Shown here in pieces: positions 42,150 to 43,069 of a stretch of DNA of 43,069 bases. The stretch comes from Synechococcus sp. GreenBA-s (GTDB taxonomy: Bacteria > Cyanobacteriota > Cyanobacteriia > PCC-6307 > Cyanobiaceae). The position numbers and the translations under genes are program-made. Numbering within the stretch: the first letter of the stretch is position 1; every line of letters begins with the position of its first letter. The DNA is taken from positions 1 through 43,069 of the forward strand of contig NZ_JAGQBX010000020.1 of the NCBI RefSeq assembly GCF_024345855.1, given 5' to 3'. The notes under the pieces were generated by a model. It saw nothing but the letters and a program-made list of their open reading frames with translations. It searched no databases and was not told where the DNA came from.

Positions 42150-42563
42150 TCAGGCCGCGGGGCCGTCGCCCGCAGGCGGCGCCGGGGCCACGGTCAACGT
42201 CTCCGCAGGGGGCGCCGCCGGGGCCTCCTCGGCTTCAGCGCGGGCGAGGGAACCGGTGGCGGCGGCAAGGGGTTGGGCGGCAAAGGGCTGGGCGGCGGTG
42301 GGCGCAGCAGCCGTCAGCTGGGCGGCGCCGGCGGCCGCTCCGGGGGAGTCAGCGGCGGTGGGCTCCGCGCTGTTCACCTCGGCCTCCACCGTGTCCACCA
42401 CCTTGCGGAACTCCTGCTCGAACTCGCGCGAGGCGGACTGGAAGCCCTTGAGGGTGCGGCCCAGGGTGCGGCCGAGCTCCGGCAGCCGCTTAGGGCCGAA
42501 CACCAGCAGGCCAATGGCGGCGATGACCGCCAGCTCCGGCAGCCCGATCCCAAAAAAGTTCAT
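42150..42563 (-). CDS. tatA: Twin-arginine translocase subunit TatA/Hcf106-type
   Basis: A 137-residue Sec-independent translocase component. It has an N-terminal membrane helix (GIGLPELAVIAAIGLLV), then FGPKRLPELGRTLGRTLKGF amphipathic helix and a long Ala/Pro-rich tail. TatA and TatB are hard to separate by sequence here. The ATG at 42563 is chosen because it starts directly before the helix. An exported Tat substrate candidate lies at 22491. Confidence 0.88.
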   Translation of the reverse strand: MNFFGIGLPELAVIAAIGLLVFGPKRLPELGRTLGRTLKGFQSASREFEQEFRKVVDTVEAEVNSAEPTAADSPGAAAGAAQLTAAAPTAAQPFAAQPLAAATGSLARAEAEEAPAAPPAETLTVAPAPPAGDGPAA

Positions 42564-42632
42564 GGGGTCCACTATGGGGCAGATACGGCAACGAGCGCCA
42601 CCCGCCAGGGCAGCGCTCGGAACGCACCGTTG

Positions 42633-42676
42633 ACCCATGGTTCATGACCACCAGGGGGAGGTCATGAACCATGGGT
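42633..42676. terminator. Perfect 17-bp inverted repeat downstream of psbH
   Basis: ACCCATGGTTCATGACC (42633-42649) and its exact reverse complement (42660-42676) flank a 10-base loop. On the plus strand TTTT follows within three bases. It lies 71 bases beyond the psbH stop and 70 bases before the tatA start, so it may end psbH transcription or insulate the two units. Rho-independent action is inferred only. Confidence 0.5.
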
Positions 42677-42747
42677 TTTGTGATCAAACGAGCTTGAAGG
42701 TGCCAGCACGCTGCAGGTCTTTTCGGTCGCGGCCAGCGATGCCGGCT

Positions 42748-42948
42748 TCAGCCGGCGCCGTTCCAGTTGACGGTGATGCCGTCGAGCAGGAGGGATTTGT
42801 TGTACAGCTGCAGGATCACCAGCAGGAAGACGAGGAAGAGGGCCATGAACACGCCCATCACAGGGGTGGTTCCCCAGCCCGGCACGACCTTGCCGTACTC
42901 GGAGTTCAGGGGGCGGAGTAGGTCTCCCAGTCGGGTGCGTTGGGCCAT
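42748..42948 (-). CDS. psbH: Photosystem II reaction center protein H
   Basis: A 66-residue single-span photosystem II subunit. The sequence [20 protein letters not shown], then [20 protein letters not shown] and [17 protein letters not shown] is typical of PsbH, with the Thr-rich N-terminus. The ATG at 42948 is chosen as it gives the standard length; an upstream frame extends only by chance. A hairpin lies just upstream at 43036-43069. Confidence 0.97.
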   Translation of the reverse strand: MAQRTRLGDLLRPLNSEYGKVVPGWGTTPVMGVFMALFLVFLLVILQLYNKSLLLDGITVNWNGAG

Positions 42949-42985
42949 CGTGGCGCGGTCCTCTCTGGCAGGGGATCGGTCTGGG

Positions 42986-42991
42986 TACTGT
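42986..42991 (-). promoter_or_regulatory. Candidate -10 element for psbH
   Basis: Minus-strand TACAGT, inside the palindrome GTACAGTAC, lies 37 bases before the psbH ATG. It differs from TATAAT at two positions. A clear -35 is not seen. Confidence 0.35.
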
Positions 42992-43035
42992 ACGGGTGTT
43001 GCCGGCCCAGGCGGCGTCCGCAGTCGGGAGTTGTG

Positions 43036-43069
43036 ACGGAAGGCCACCGGAATCCCGGTGGCCTTCCGT
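43036..43069. terminator. Strong hairpin at the window edge
   Basis: ACGGAAGGCCACCGG (43036-43050) and its exact complement (43055-43069) leave a four-base loop AATC. It begins 87 bases upstream of the psbH ATG. A 15-bp GC-rich stem is terminator-like, but the T-tract would lie outside the window if transcription comes from the left, and none follows on the minus strand. It may belong to the gene beyond the edge. Confidence 0.45.

Overview
The window is a dense, very GC-rich chromosomal segment (judged by eye) from a unicellular cyanobacterium. psbH, ndhH, a phylloquinone (men) gene set and ntcA identify the phylum. The NtcA autoregulated promoter layout, gene order such as hisC-argS and nadC-mnmE, and several small cyanobacteria-specific families suggest an alpha-cyanobacterium of the Synechococcus/Cyanobium group. 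Species is not determined. Most genes abut or overlap by 1-4 bases (ATGA, GTGA, TTGA, TGATG junctions). No gene-free stretch exceeds about 300 bases. No rRNA, tRNA, CRISPR array or IS element was seen.

Layout. (1) 1-2020 is the end of a chromosomal integron: an integron integrase, an attI-like region, one complete hicAB toxin-antitoxin cassette, a textbook attC site, and the start of a second cassette running off the left edge. The cassettes lie beyond the 3' end of intI and read in the same direction as intI, unlike the usual divergent layout. An SD-led 19-codon ORF spans the attI/cassette junction. (2) 2067-9653: an RluA-like pseudouridine synthase with an altered catalytic motif, a LuxR-type response regulator, a cysteine desulfurase, rsmH, ndhH and small membrane proteins. 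(3) 9838-15905: the phylloquinone genes menI, menE, menC, menA and a divergent menF. (4) 15964-25763: a cNMP-binding/patatin protein, gshB-grxC, prfB with a +1 programmed frameshift, ybeY, dgkA, trpG, an MBL-like protein, an FAD monooxygenase and a HisC-like aminotransferase. (5) 25763-34944: argS, a methyltransferase, the GRRM RiPP locus (grrP-grrA-grrM), a SIMPL protein, nadC and mnmE. (6) 35158-43069: secreted and hydrolase genes, dcd, a CobO-like protein with a degenerate P-loop, rph, ntcA with its autoregulatory promoter, DUF3084, a YqgF-like protein, pth, tatA and psbH.

The two accessory systems that deserve most attention are the reversed integron at the left edge and the GRRM system, in which a radical SAM/SPASM enzyme is coupled to a precursor with nine aromatic-x-Asn units at exact five-residue spacing. 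A smaller recurring theme is 16-17-bp tandem duplication at gene boundaries (ndhH end, prfB leader, DUF3146-like end).
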